NCBI GenBank assembly: GCA_910589415.1
Contig: OU342630.1
Location: forward strand, 63,918,186-63,982,185
Reading direction: 5' to 3'
DNA length: 64,000 nt
Source: Malachius bipustulatus
Lineage: Eukaryota > Arthropoda > Insecta > Coleoptera > Melyridae
The notes below the pieces were generated by a model. It did not search any database. It was not told where the DNA came from and worked only from the letters and a program-made list of their open reading frames with translations. The position numbers and the translations under genes were made by a program. This document shows positions 44,481 through 56,800 of the stretch, piece after piece (within the stretch, counting starts at the first letter, position 1; each line of letters opens with the position of its first letter).

Positions 44481-46580
44481 GAGATTCCGCTTCAAGAAAA
44501 CGTCGTCTACGCTGGGAATCAACATGGCGGCTGGTTGCTGCTACGAGTCACTACGAGTGCTCGTACAGTGAGAGAATCTAAGATGAGGTAAGCCTCAGGA
44601 TAACTAAAGTCTTGTAGCTCACTACTTATCTGCCGTCAGTGTGACGTCACTAGGTTGGGCTAAGCGTAAACGGTTCCAAGTAAACAAACCGTTCACGTGG
44701 CCATTGTTGTCAGTTGTCGTGATTTAGTTGAAGTTTTAAGTTCACGTGGTCCTGAAGTTTGACTTATTGAGGTTGTTTTCAAACATTGGCCTGCGATCGC
44801 CATCAATTGAATTGAACCAAATCATATTCTAGGTTTCCATGGAGTTCGAGCCGTTTGGCGGTAGTTTAATGCATATTGGTTTTTTATGTCGTTCGGTATG
44901 AAATAAATCAAGGAAACTCAAAATTAATAACATTAAAAAAAAATCAAAAATTTTATTCTTTTTCGAAAAAAAAACTTTACATACCGAATATCATAATTAT
45001 GAAAAGTAAAAAACCATACAGCAAATAATATGACTTCATAATAATGTAATTGGGTGAATTTTTTTTTGTTTTTTCCGCAAAAAAACACAATTCTTGAAAA
45101 TTTAATTTTTTCGAATGTTAATAATTTTTGGTTTCCTTGATTTATTTTATACCGAACGACATAAAAACCCAATATGGCGGCTATAAGAAAAACAAAAGTT
45201 GGCTATGAAAACTCTGAGATCTAGTCGGCTTTGAAAATTTTTGTAATGCCAAGTGGATAGCTTTTGACGACTTATGTAAGCCTACAAAAAATAATTCATT
45301 ATTTCTCAATAATAAAAAAGATATGGTTAAAATAAGAAATTTTGATTTTTCAGTTTTTTGAGGATATTTCAGCAATGACTGGAAATATTCAAAGAAAAAA
45401 TTCAGATTCTCATTAAGCATTAAGTTGTGCAACTTTTCTCTAATTTAACCGACCGTGTATATCTTGCCGTTTCCAAGATCTCCATGTACTGCCACTTACA
45501 CTTTTACACACTGTATATTATGGGTTGCCTAACCTTATTTTAGGGATAACTTGCTTTTGACGAGAAATTAATTTATTGATAAACAAAATGTTTGTTTATT
45601 TATTAACGATCAGTAAGCTAAAGCCCTTTAAATTTTACAAAAAAACATTTCATATTTTTCAATGCATACTATGTTACAAGAACTATTCAATAAATTGCTA
45701 CTCCGCGGTAATTAAGTTAATAAAATGTTTGGTATAAAGTATACAGTTAATGACATCTCATCACCAATGACTTGAGTTTTTTTCTTAACGCCAAATTATG
45801 TATATCTGCAAACCCCGAAGGTATAACAACTTTATTCCATTACATATAAGAATGAAAACACAAACAATAATATTATTAAATTTCTGGTCAACACAATTTT
45901 AGTTACGGAGATGGTGACAAAAATGCCTTGAATCTCCCAAATGGACGAAAAGCAGGCTTTTATATTATAGTTCGAGTCCCCTTTTGAAAATCCGTCATGT
46001 CAAGTAGGGGTCTAGTGCATTGCGTTGCGCGGCTAATTGCCTTTTGCCCAGATTTACCCGAGCGATTTCAAAAAGTATCTACCATATATGGAAGAAAATT
46101 ACTGGGGGGCATCTGGACAATTCCTCCAATTGAGGGAAGAACATTTTCTTCTAATTTGCACCTTGCGTTAACATCCAGTACCCGGTGAGTAATTAATATG
46201 GTCACTGGGAATATCTCAGAAACTATATAAGCGTCGTACATCCTCGGGCAATTTTTTTGCTTTGCTTGAGGATGTACGATGCTTAGTTTCTGAGAAGACG
46301 GATTTTGAGAAGGGGACGCGAACTATATAAAAACTCACCGCTTTGAAACCACCATATTACAGCCAATTTAAAGATTTAGCCTAATGATAAAAAAATTACA
46401 ACTTACTATTTACACATTTAGCATGTAAGTATAGAAAATATCTATTTTCATTTTCGAATACTGTCATTAAAACTTCACTTTTACGTAATACTTATGAAGT
46501 ATCAAAATGTCAAATTTGCATCTACTAGAGAGCAAAATACTTTTGCACACTAGTACGTGTGTACACGTCTTTTCATTTAT

Positions 46581-49500
46581 TCTTCCGAGATCGATGAAAT
46601 CGTTATCGAGGAAGTATACGGAGCCTTGTGCCCGAAAAATGTCTGTCCTGTCTGTGTGTCTGTGCGTTTTGCTAGGAAACACTCTAGAGGCGCCATTTTT
46701 CGTCGTAGAACGTTGAAATTTGGCTCGATTGAAGAGGCGCACGGTCCCACGATGCCTATTGAAAATGAGCGGGATCCGTTACCGGGAAGTGTCTTTTTTT
46801 CGGGAATTTCGGGATTTTTCGGGAATCTGCTAGGAAACACTCTAAGTGTCTGAAAGTTGTACCGATCGGGATGAAACTCGGTAGGGACGAAGCTGGAGAC
46901 CCCCAAATACGACCTATTGAAAATGGGCCGGATCCGAGAATTTTAAGGCCCCCGTTCAGGGCCGTATTTTTTTTAAAACGTCCCGACATAAGGAGTTGTT
47001 TCTCGGTAACGGTACATTGCGGACAAATTCTGCAAGTACAGTTACTTAGGGGAAGAATGGACGCACAAACTTTGTAGAGATCGTTTTTCTAAAAAATAAT
47101 TAGGTGAGCGGTAATCGGCTTTCAAAAATTGAGGACACCGTATTCGCATGATTTTGCGACTAATTCGGATTTTTTTTCAAAATTTATTTGACAGATCGAA
47201 AAAATAACAAAACAGCGAGATAGAGCCGTTTGTTACCTACCAAAAAGATTTGGATGATTTTTACGTGACAAGTCGGCAAAAGTGACTTATTCGAAAAAAA
47301 ACAAAAAAATCAGCTTTGGTTTAAAATGAAATAAAAACCCACAAAAAATTTTTTTTTTCGAAAACGGTTCATCCTAGCGAAAAATCAAATCAGACCTTTT
47401 TTGAACAATTCTTCAAGTGCTATTTTTTTATTCGAAACATTTTCCAGAAAAATTCCCTGTTTGGGAGCGGCAATTGTTTGTTCAATTGAACAAATTGACC
47501 AAATCCTACTCTTTATCGCATGCTTTCGAATTTTTTTCGAAATATTGTGGACCTATCGAAAAATAAATTAAACTGTATGATAGAGACGTTCTTTACCTAC
47601 AAAAAATATAGATATAGTTTTTTTCCTAAACCTTTGGAGAAACTGTCGAAATTCGGAAAAACTTCGGCAGGTCATTGAAACGGTTCAGACGTGTTTAACA
47701 TATATCTTCCCCCATCGATGACACAGTTGAATTTTTGTCAGATTTTTTTTCTTCAACACTAAATTTGAAGTTTTGGCTTCAATTCATCTCGATTATGTAG
47801 GTACTTTAAACGAAAAATAAAAAATTTCCTCGCTGCTCGAAAATTAGCTTACACTTTTATTTTTATTAAAAAATCGATAAATTAATTTTTTATTATTTTT
47901 TTTGTCTTCTTCTTTATGCACGATTGGGAAAATTAAAAGGACAGTCGCAACGACAATTAATTAACGTAAATGATTGTGAAAAAATTATCCACATTGGTCA
48001 TTAAATAACGAAGATATGACAATTTATATGAAATTGTTAATAACACGTTTGCGGCATTTCGCCGTCGTCGGGAAACTATTAATGAAGTTTTGACGTGCCG
48101 GACGGCCGGCTCGGTCGTTTGTTGCCCCGCTCTCATTAATTAATTATTATTATAATGATGGTTATGCATGCGCCGATCCTGTTCGGGCTAATTTCTGTTT
48201 TTTCTTATGCATTTTTTTAATAATTGTTTTTACAATTAATTGCGATGTACTATTGGTCTTTCACTAATAATTTGGAGTGATTATTATTTGCAAAATTTGA
48301 AAAATGAGCCGTGAAAAATAGAGTAAAGAACTTAATGTCATATTACGTATGCGGAAATTCCGTGAACGCGACCGAAGGAAATAATTTTTTTCGATTCGAA
48401 GAATCAAGATGGCGGCTATTTTGTAATTTTAGCTTAACGAAGAGACTCCCGGCTACTACACCCCTGTGAAATATTTTCGAAAAACTAATCCGAACTGGCA
48501 CTTTTGAAACGTCAAAATCGAAAAGTGGAAAAAAACACGTGTTCTTTCACACGAAAACATTTAATTAAAATCGAAGGATCAAGATGGCGGCCAGATTTTG
48601 GTATCCTCGTAAAGGTGAAATGTGCAGCAGTAATATATCGGTGCAAGAGCTATCCCGGATAACTGTAACTGTCATTTTTTTTAAACGTCAAATTCATGAA
48701 TATTGAGAAAAATTGTTTTTCTTTTACCAAATGTCATTATAGTGACGGTATAAATCGTGATTGAATTATTTTTGGCGGTGTCAAAATAAAGACATTACTT
48801 GCGACTCTCATCTGGCTATGCAGAAAAAATGACAGCGAATTCGAAAATGTCACTTAATAAATGTCAAACTTGAAAAACCCGAAAAAAAATTAATTTTTTT
48901 TTCAACAAAAAAAATCTCGGCGACCTTGAAACTCGCGATACAATTTTTTTCAAAATGTCATAATAACGGCAATACTATTAGCTAGTACGTGGTCTTGAAA
49001 AAAAACTCGAAAAAAAATTCAAACTGGGACTTTTTAAACGTCAAAGTTTAGAAATCGCGAGCAAAAATTTTGAATTTGACGTTTGAAAAATGACAGTTGC
49101 GATTTTTTTCTTCGGCTCTTGCATCAATATGTCATTGCTGCACATTTTGCCTGTACGACGAAACCAGAATCTGGCCGCCATCTTGATTCTTCGATTTTAT
49201 CTAATTTTTTTTGTGTGCAAAAACACGTGTCTTTTCCCGATTTTTTCCAACTTTTCAATTTTGACATTTTTTAAATGACAGTTTCAATTCATTTTCCAAA
49301 AACATTTCGTGAGGGTGTTGTAGATCGGAGTTTTTTCGTTCCGGTAAAATTACAAAAATTCCGCCATCTTGATTTTCCGAATCAGCAAAAATTATTTCCT
49401 CGGTCGTGTTCGCCAAATTTCAGCAAAACCTGATATTTGGACGCCATTTTCTTCGGAAATATGTACGCAAACGAAAAACGGATTTTGGATCTGAATTCAA

Positions 49501-51159
49501 CGCGCTCCCGACGTGCCAAGCTGCGAATTTCAGCCATTTATATTTGTTGAAAATTTTTGTCAAAAATTTTAATGGGTAGGCCTATGAATTTTTTTGATCA
49601 CAAATTGTTTCGTCGTTTTCTCCGGAACGGTGAAAGTTTTTGGGAATATTTTTTTTTCGGTCGACAGAGTTCATCGATAAGAAGCGTAACGTGAAATTGC
49701 GATCGCAAAAGTTTCCAAAATGGCCGCTACAGACGCTTTTGAAAATTCGCAAAAAAAATTAAAAAAAATCAACTTTGACAGCTTATAGATGACAGACGGT
49801 TACGTCAATTGCGTTGAAATTTTGCAGTCTTCAAGAACCGTTTCTCAGCTACAGGTCGATACCTTTTCAATCATTCCCTGACCGACGTGGCCAAAGTTAC
49901 GGTCAAAAATGTCCGAGCGGTACAATTTCACGTTTATAAACTTCACGATTTCCGAGCAAAATCAATGAAAATCAGCTATGTTTTCGAATTTTTTTTCTCG
50001 GTAATTTCCGTACATCAGGACCTAGGATCATTTTAGCAGGGTAGTAGAAGAGTTGGTGTGTCGGAATTCTCAATTTTTGTCGCTTAAATTTCCAAAATGG
50101 CGACGCTGTGAATTTTCGAAAATGGCCGATTTTCGCTCCCAATCTTTGGACTTTGACGTTTAAAAAGTCGCATTTTCGTTTTTTTTTTTTAGTTTTTTTT
50201 ACAACCACGCTCAAGTTAAGGGTAATGCCTTTCTTATTGAATTCAAAAAAAAAATTGTATCGCGACTTTTAACGTCACAGCGATTTGTTTTGCTGAAAAA
50301 CAAAGGAGTTCGTTCAAGATTTTTCGCATTTAGCATTTTTTATTTGACACTTTCGATTGTTTTGTCATTCTTTTTTCACGGTCAGGGTCGAATCGCGGGT
50401 ATTCTCTTCAATTTGAAAACGGCAAAAATTATTTCAACCAAAAATTACACCGCTACCAAAATGAATTTTGTTACAGAGAAAAAATGATGTTTTTCAATTA
50501 CTTTCGATTTTGACGTTTGAGAAGTGACACTTTAAATTTTCTTTTTTTTTTCTCACAATAGGATCGTAATTTTGAGTTTCTTTGTTACGTCAAAATTACA
50601 AGTTGACCGCCATTTTGATTTTAAGAGTTAAAAAAAAATTATTTCCTTTGTTCGAAACGCCCGTTTTCCAATGTTTTACCATATAATCTGATATTTGGAC
50701 GCCAATTTCCTGGAAAATAAAAGCGAAAAAGGCAAACTGACAAACGGCCCATGCTCCGCAACACCACGTTCGTTCACTCTTTTTTAGTCGCACCGCTCCC
50801 CTCCTTCCCTTCTCTCTCTCTCTCCTCTCTCTTTCTAGCCCGCCGTGTTAGCTAACGCGTGACTAACTTTGACGCGAATCTAACTTTTACGCGCGATCTC
50901 GGAAGTTCCCATATTGGTCCTTCAGGAGCGATATAGAAAAAAAAAACACAAAAAGAGATGAATGGTAGATTTTAACTACGACGCGGAATCTACTGATCAC
51001 AGTGCCGTGTAGCGACATAGAAAAAAAGGTAACACGAAAAAAACATGAAAAAATCTAACTTTGACGGGGATCTACTGACAAAACGGGCCGAAGGCCCGCC
51101 ATTGAGGGCCGAAGGCCCGAAGCCGCCGGCAGGCCAAGGTCGAGGAAGCGAGACCTTGT
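46581..51159. mobile_element. 4579-bp non-coding insertion with 3' hairpin (Helentron-like candidate)
   Basis: Defined by comparison with the uninterrupted left arm: the empty site CATTTATTGTTTAC is split between two T residues with no longer duplication. The right end is a hairpin at 51135-51158 (stem CAAGGTC/GACCTTG, 10-nt loop), preceded by GGGCCGAAGGCCC hairpins. The left end begins TCTTCCGAGATC. Insertion at TT, no terminal inverted repeats and a 3' hairpin fit Helentron (Helitron2) elements, but no Rep or helicase frame exists, and the ends were placed only to within one or two bases. The interior holds diverged inverted and direct repeats (see findings). Confidence 0.6.
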
Positions 51160-51928
51160 TGTTTACTAAAGCTTGTTTGTCATGGTGAATATTAAAATAT
51201 TACATGCAGCAAGTTACAGAACGTAAACATTTTCTATTCATATTCTTAGTGTTTTTTAAGCTTTCGGATAGGTTCAGTATTCGAAAAAATGTCGTTTGAT
51301 ACGACACTGTGAAATGCCACTTTTGCATTCTCGAATGATTTGCTTGCTCGGAAAAATTTCCATTCTCCATGTGCAAAAGTGTCATTTCACAGTCTTGTAT
51401 GAAAAATAACTACTTACAACCTACTATCTACATAACAGCCTACTATTTATAAATGTAGCCTAACTATAAGAAATATCTATTTACAATGTTTTATAGTAGG
51501 ATTAACTTTAAAAAGTCACATGTGACGTCACACTAACCGTCCGAATTAATATTTTTAATTTCACCAGAAAATGTCAAACAGTTAATTGTCAAGTTGTGAA
51601 CGAGCGTAAATTATTGAAGGAATCATTCAAACAATGAATTGAAGCGCTTACGTCAGTTTGAGAGCCACTGACAACTACATAAAATTTATTCACGTAATGA
51701 CATTCTATCCTCTGTGTTGTGCATTTAATTCTCATTCAAAACCAATGTTGACGTATACTTATTTATGCGGGATGGAGTGTTTAGACAAACTGGACGGTTA
51801 CTATAAAAACACGTACATGAAACAAAATAAATCGAACTATCAAAAGGATGTGTATTCTTAATCGATACGTATGACTTTTTAGACTTTATTGGACTATACA
51901 ATCAGTGTCCTTCATTCAGCATATCATT

Positions 51929-52491
51929 ATTGTCTTTTGTCTTGCTGTACATTTGCCTTACAAAGTAACTGCAAAGCATCACCAACCTAGCAAGGGCACT
52001 TTTTCGTTAATGCACATGTTCTGTAATATTTCAGAGGAGTTGACAAGAGTTCTGACAAATTGGGGTGAATATCTAGCAACACGTTCTTTCAGTAAACACC
52101 TAAAACGATTTTTTAGAAGTCCAATAAATCTCTTGATACAAGCTGTAACTCCACGTAGGTATGCATCTAGAAAAAACAATAATAAAGATTTAAAAAATAA
52201 ATAAGTTCGTATATGCATAAGAAAATATTTCATAACTTACCTATGAAAGCATGCAGGTTTGGCTCAAACCCAAATTGCTCCTTTGGTAGCACCGTGTTGC
52301 ATAAAAACGTAATGCTGTCAACACTTTGATTTCTGTGCTTAAACCCGACACATAGACTCAATTGTTTAATTATGGCCTCACAGCATTTATCAAGTTATTG
52401 GCGAGTTCTTTATTGAGTCTAAATAGCTCAACAAATCTCTTCCCTGGGAGAGCAAAGGCATTACAATTTGCCCGTAAGGCCTTTCGCTGCA
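51929..52491 (-). pseudogene. HARBI1-like nuclease remnant, right arm
   Basis: Mirror image of the left-arm remnant with the same two coding pieces, the same missing core and the same intron signals. It shares the inactivating changes, so the arms duplicated after the gene had decayed. Confidence 0.75.
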
Positions 52492-53429
52492 GACATATAG
52501 TTGTTGGTTTTGCTCCCTTTGCTTCTGCTGTCCGTCGCCCCCCATCAACAAGTGATCAGCGATGATAGGTAACATTTCTGAAATATATTCACAGATTAGT
52601 TGAAAGTATTATTGCATAATAATACTAATTTTTATTCACTGCATGTGACAAAAGACAACACATTCATGTGACTTCAGCGCAGGCCTGCTTGCAGGAGACT
52701 AATCAAGTGATCATGTGGATAATCACTGATTAGGTATAAAATGGCCTCTATATCAAAATATTGATGTCGATGAGAACTACTTAATTTACTTAAATCAACA
52801 ATTTTATTTTCCCAATTACTTTTCCCTTGAAAATCGATAAAAGCACAGTAAATTTTTCACTACAACAATAATAGACCTTTGGAATTGTGGGAATCTGTGA
52901 ATCAGCAATCAGCAGGCTACTATAGCGATAAAGCTGTATTTGTATTGTTTGTTAAACAAAATAGTTAAATAAATAGATGGTTCTGGGATTTATGGGTTTC
53001 ATTTACCAAGCTGAATTACCACAGAGGAATGTTCAAATTCAAATTATCCAAATGTCCTTTGTATAGTTATGATAATTAACCCCGCAGTCCCAATTTTACT
53101 TACATAAATAAGCTTTACTTACCTGATTAATAACAAGACAGTCAAGTGATTAACAAACAATAATCGCAGGAAAATAAAACAAAAACACTTCATCTTCCTC
53201 AAAACAATAAAAATGTTGTCACTGCCACTGGCCACTGCCGAGCCGAAAAGATTTAAAGGTTATTCTCACTTTTAATTTTTTTTTAGTTTCACATCACCAC
53301 ATTATGCTCCTAATAGCGTACCTTTCTATGGTGACGGTGACAAACAGTGTGGCTACGACGTGCTACGATCACGACATTTTGAGTCTTCTTTTTCCCAGCG
53401 TTGACGACGTTTTCTTGAAGCGGAATCTC

Positions 53430-53861
53430 TAGGCCTAGGCTGAAGTTCTGTGATCTGTGATAAAATCCTTCGCTGATAAAATATAAAATAATGAATGAGT
53501 GTAATAAATTAAATAAATAAATGCTACCGACTCCTATTGCTTTGTTCACAGTATTTCTTGCTTTGCTGAAGCCCAAAAGCTAAATTTTCACAACACAACA
53601 GTCGGCGGGCCCACTGACTCCTTCACCCTTATTACTTCATCAGTGATCAGTGAGATTCATCAGACTTGAGTGTCTAATTAGTGAAAATGGAGAAAGTTTG
53701 TTCTATTTTGTATTGAAACTGGTAGTTGTACTTCTTTCTACTGTAAAAATATTAATAATTAACATTTATTTAGTCAGGAAACAAAAAAGTATTAAGTAGG
53801 TTTTAGGTTACTCAACAGCAAACTATGTTTTCCTTGTGAGTTGTGTTGAACTAAATACAGA
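53430..53861 (+). promoter_or_regulatory. MED23 upstream region, directly bordering the palindrome
   Basis: Only 432 bp separate the outer palindrome terminus from the MED23 ATG, so promoter and 5' UTR must lie here or inside the repeat. No TATA box or initiator can be placed reliably. Confidence 0.4.
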
Positions 53862-56800
53862 ATGACGGATCTGCTAGCTAGTATATTGAACAATATATTA
53901 CGAGTGGAAGGAATCGAAGAAGCGTTCAGTTGCTTCGTGGTTTATCGACCCGAAAATGAGGCGGACAAGAAAAAGAAATGGCTACAAGACATGACGGTGG
54001 CACTTCGCGGGGCCACAGAGGAACAAATCGACACCACTCTAAGGAACTACTTCACTGTGGCGTCCACGTGCTCCTGTAGTCAATTGGAGTTACTTATCGA
54101 ACTGCTGGAATCGCTCGTGAGAAACAATGTGATCGGAGCGAGGGTCGTTTGTGAAATGCTGATCACTTTCGATAGGCTGCAGCATGGTTCCCCTCATTTC
54201 TGGATGGAGAGCTTTCGATTTATCAAAAGAATAATCGAACAAGTCGAGTATAAGGGCGTTCGAGAAATTATGAAGGTAAGAATTCTGTAGAAGGTGGATT
54301 ATGTAGTAAGTAATGGTATGTAGAACTCTACTTATTATTATTTAAGCCCCTTAAATATTAACGATGAATAAAATTTTCCATTGATACATTGATCAATTAA
54401 CGATGTTTAATTTGCAGGGTTGCTGTGAAAAGGCCAAGACTTTACCCAGAAAATTGAGCGCCAGTATAATACCGCAATCTCAAATCCTAATTGAATTGGC
54501 TGCAAAAATAATGGATCGAAGTGCGTGTCTATCACCTGGATATTTGCTAGTCAATGAATTACAAAAAGCTTACTCTGATTGTCCACATTGGAAGCTCTGT
54601 GCATTATTCACTGACTATGTGGATAGTTTCAGAGCTTGTGCCCAAATGGTGTCTGTTGTCGGCCAGTCGGAAATGCGACCAATTGTGGAACACAGCGGCT
54701 GTCCCGAACATCTCCTCAATCCCTGGAAACTGGATCCGGGCACATTGCGTTTTTTCCTGAAAGGAACTCTGCCCTACGAACCCGAACTCATGGAAAAACA
54801 AACGGGTCTTTTACGCTATGTCTTGGAGCAACCGTATAGTAGAGACATGGTTTGCGGTATGCTCGGTTTGCAAAAACAACACAAGCAACATTGTGCCGCT
54901 CTAGAAGAACAACTAGTGGAGCTGGTCATCATGGCCCTGGAGAGGGGAGAAAATGAAACCGACGAGAACTCCACTCTGGGATTATGGCTCCACTTATCAT
55001 CGCAGTTGATTTACTTTGTGCTGTTTCAATTTGCCAGTTTCCCTAATATCGTGATGTCGTTACATACCAGGCTGCGAGGAAGAGAGCTGAAGAAAGGTCG
55101 GGATCATTTGATGTGGATGCTGTTGCAGTTTATCTCTGGTTCAATTTCGCGAAACCCACTGGCGAACTTCCTTCCAGTGCTACATTTATACGATCTGCTT
55201 TTTCCCGAAATCGAAGCTCCTTTACCCGCTCCCGACTTTAATCACCCTCAATGCACGCGACAGATGGCTATGACATGCATCTGGTTGCACCTAACTAAAA
55301 AGGCTCAGGTGGAACACACAAACATCACATGGACGGTACCGTCGAAACTACGAACCCACTACGAGTTTCTGCAGCACCTGGTCCCTCCTAATGCTCCCCT
55401 TGCAATGGGAAACGACTATCGAATCGCTCTGCTGTGTAACGCTTATTCGACGAATCAGGAATATTTCAGCAAGCCGATGGCTGCGCTTGTTGAGACTATA
55501 CAGGGTGGACCAAAATCTACTTCTCCGCCAACTGCACCACTTAGTATGACTGTTTTGGACTCTCTTACCGTCCATTCAAAGATGAGCTTAATTCACAGGT
55601 TTGTATTTTACATTAGCTTTATTTACAGTATTTTTTTATAATAATTTTAATAGTTTTATACAATAAACAACAATAACAATCGCTCCCTAAAAAAGCACAA
55701 TTTCTAATATCTCAATAATTATTCACTTTACTGAACTATTTCCACAAACTGTTCTTACTATGCTGACTATTCTTCCACTCACTTTTTTACTAGACTCACT
55801 TTCACTGCATCTTTATCTTCACTAAATACCACTCCCTTATAGAGTTTTGTTAGTGATCCCCTTGCTCTTGTATATAAATTCTTGGTTTTCTAGTAGTTCC
55901 AGAACATTTTTTTTATGACTTTCATAGTGAACAACAACCTTAAATGAAGAGAGCACCCTAAATGCATCAAATAAAAATATTTTCTTGAATATCATAGCTG
56001 CAGTCTGGCACCATTTCATTTTTAATCCTGGATCCTGGAAAATGGTAGCCCACCTAACTTCATATTATCTAGCTTTGTGATAGTATACCTTTCACTACGT
56101 AGTACATCTTAATATTACTCTCTCATTTCATTTATTTTGAAGTATGTACTTAAAAGCAAAAACTTATCATACTAACATCCCACAGCATAGTAACTCACGT
56201 GATCAAGCTGGCTCAGGCGAAGTCAGGCATGCCTCTAGCCCCCGCCCTGGTGGAAACTTATAGCCGTCTGCTTGTGTACACTGAAATTGAATCGCTCGGT
56301 ATCAAGGGATTTATTAGTCAGCTCTTGCCGACGGTTTACAAAAATCACGCATGGGGCACTCTCTACACCCTCCTGGAGATGTTCAGCTACAGGATGCACC
56401 ACATCCAGCCGCACTATCGGGTCCAGTTGCTGAGTCACCTGCACGCGCTCGCTGGTGTACCGCAGGCCAACCAGACTCAGTTGCATCTCTGTGTCGAGTC
56501 CACCGCACTGAGGCTCATAACCGGTGGGTTTCAATCGGTTTTATTTCTAATCGAGTCATAAAAACTGGGAAAATATTTTCAGGTCTGGGTAGTGGTGAAG
56601 TACAGCCGGAACTCTCGCGCTTCCTAGCCGAACCCAAGACTTTGGTTTCGACCGAATCAGAGGAACTGAACCGTGCTCTGGTCCTGACTTTGGCTCGAGC
56701 GACTCACGTGACCGGAGCTGATGGTTCCTGGTGCCACGAGCTGCTAGCGACCATCGCTCAGAGCACTCCACACGCTTGGGCCCCGCATACTCTCGAGTAA

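Larger units (their letters stand above)
40045..53429. repeat. 13.4-kb inverted repeat (composite transposon palindrome)
   Basis: Left arm 40045-44414 (4370 bp) and right arm 44481-53429 are inverted copies, apart from a 4579-bp insertion in the right arm at 46581-51159; 8949 minus 4579 equals 4370. All four arm ends carry the same terminus, GAGATTCCGCTTCAAGAAAA, so each arm is a complete unit with inverted ends. The central spacer is 66 bp. The outer flanks form CTAG on both sides (40042-40045 overlapping the first base, and 53429-53432). Arms are not identical: translated pieces differ at scattered residues. Contents are remnants of a Harbinger-type nuclease, foldback fragments and a MITE. 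Confidence 0.92.
44481..53429 (-). mobile_element. right arm: second copy of the transposon, inverted, with insertion
   Basis: Mirror copy of the left arm, interrupted at 46581-51159. Related pairs include the 40910-41113 frame and its copy at 52362-52565, identical in translation, and the 43455-43706 frame and 45181-45432, which differ at one residue. Confidence 0.85.

Noticed and set aside
46557..47077. Frames of 70-110 codons at the start of the 4.6-kb insertion
   Set aside because: They lie on both strands over a tandemly repeated unit with no recognisable domain; treated as repeat-derived.
46581..51159. Canonical Helitron
   Set aside because: It lacks a CTRR 3' end and the A-T insertion site; only the Helentron-type TT site and hairpin fit.
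40045..53429. Large palindrome as an assembly artefact
   Set aside because: The arms carry scattered differences and one has a private 4.6-kb insertion with an exact empty site in the other, which a simple fold-back artefact would not give; still worth a read-level check.
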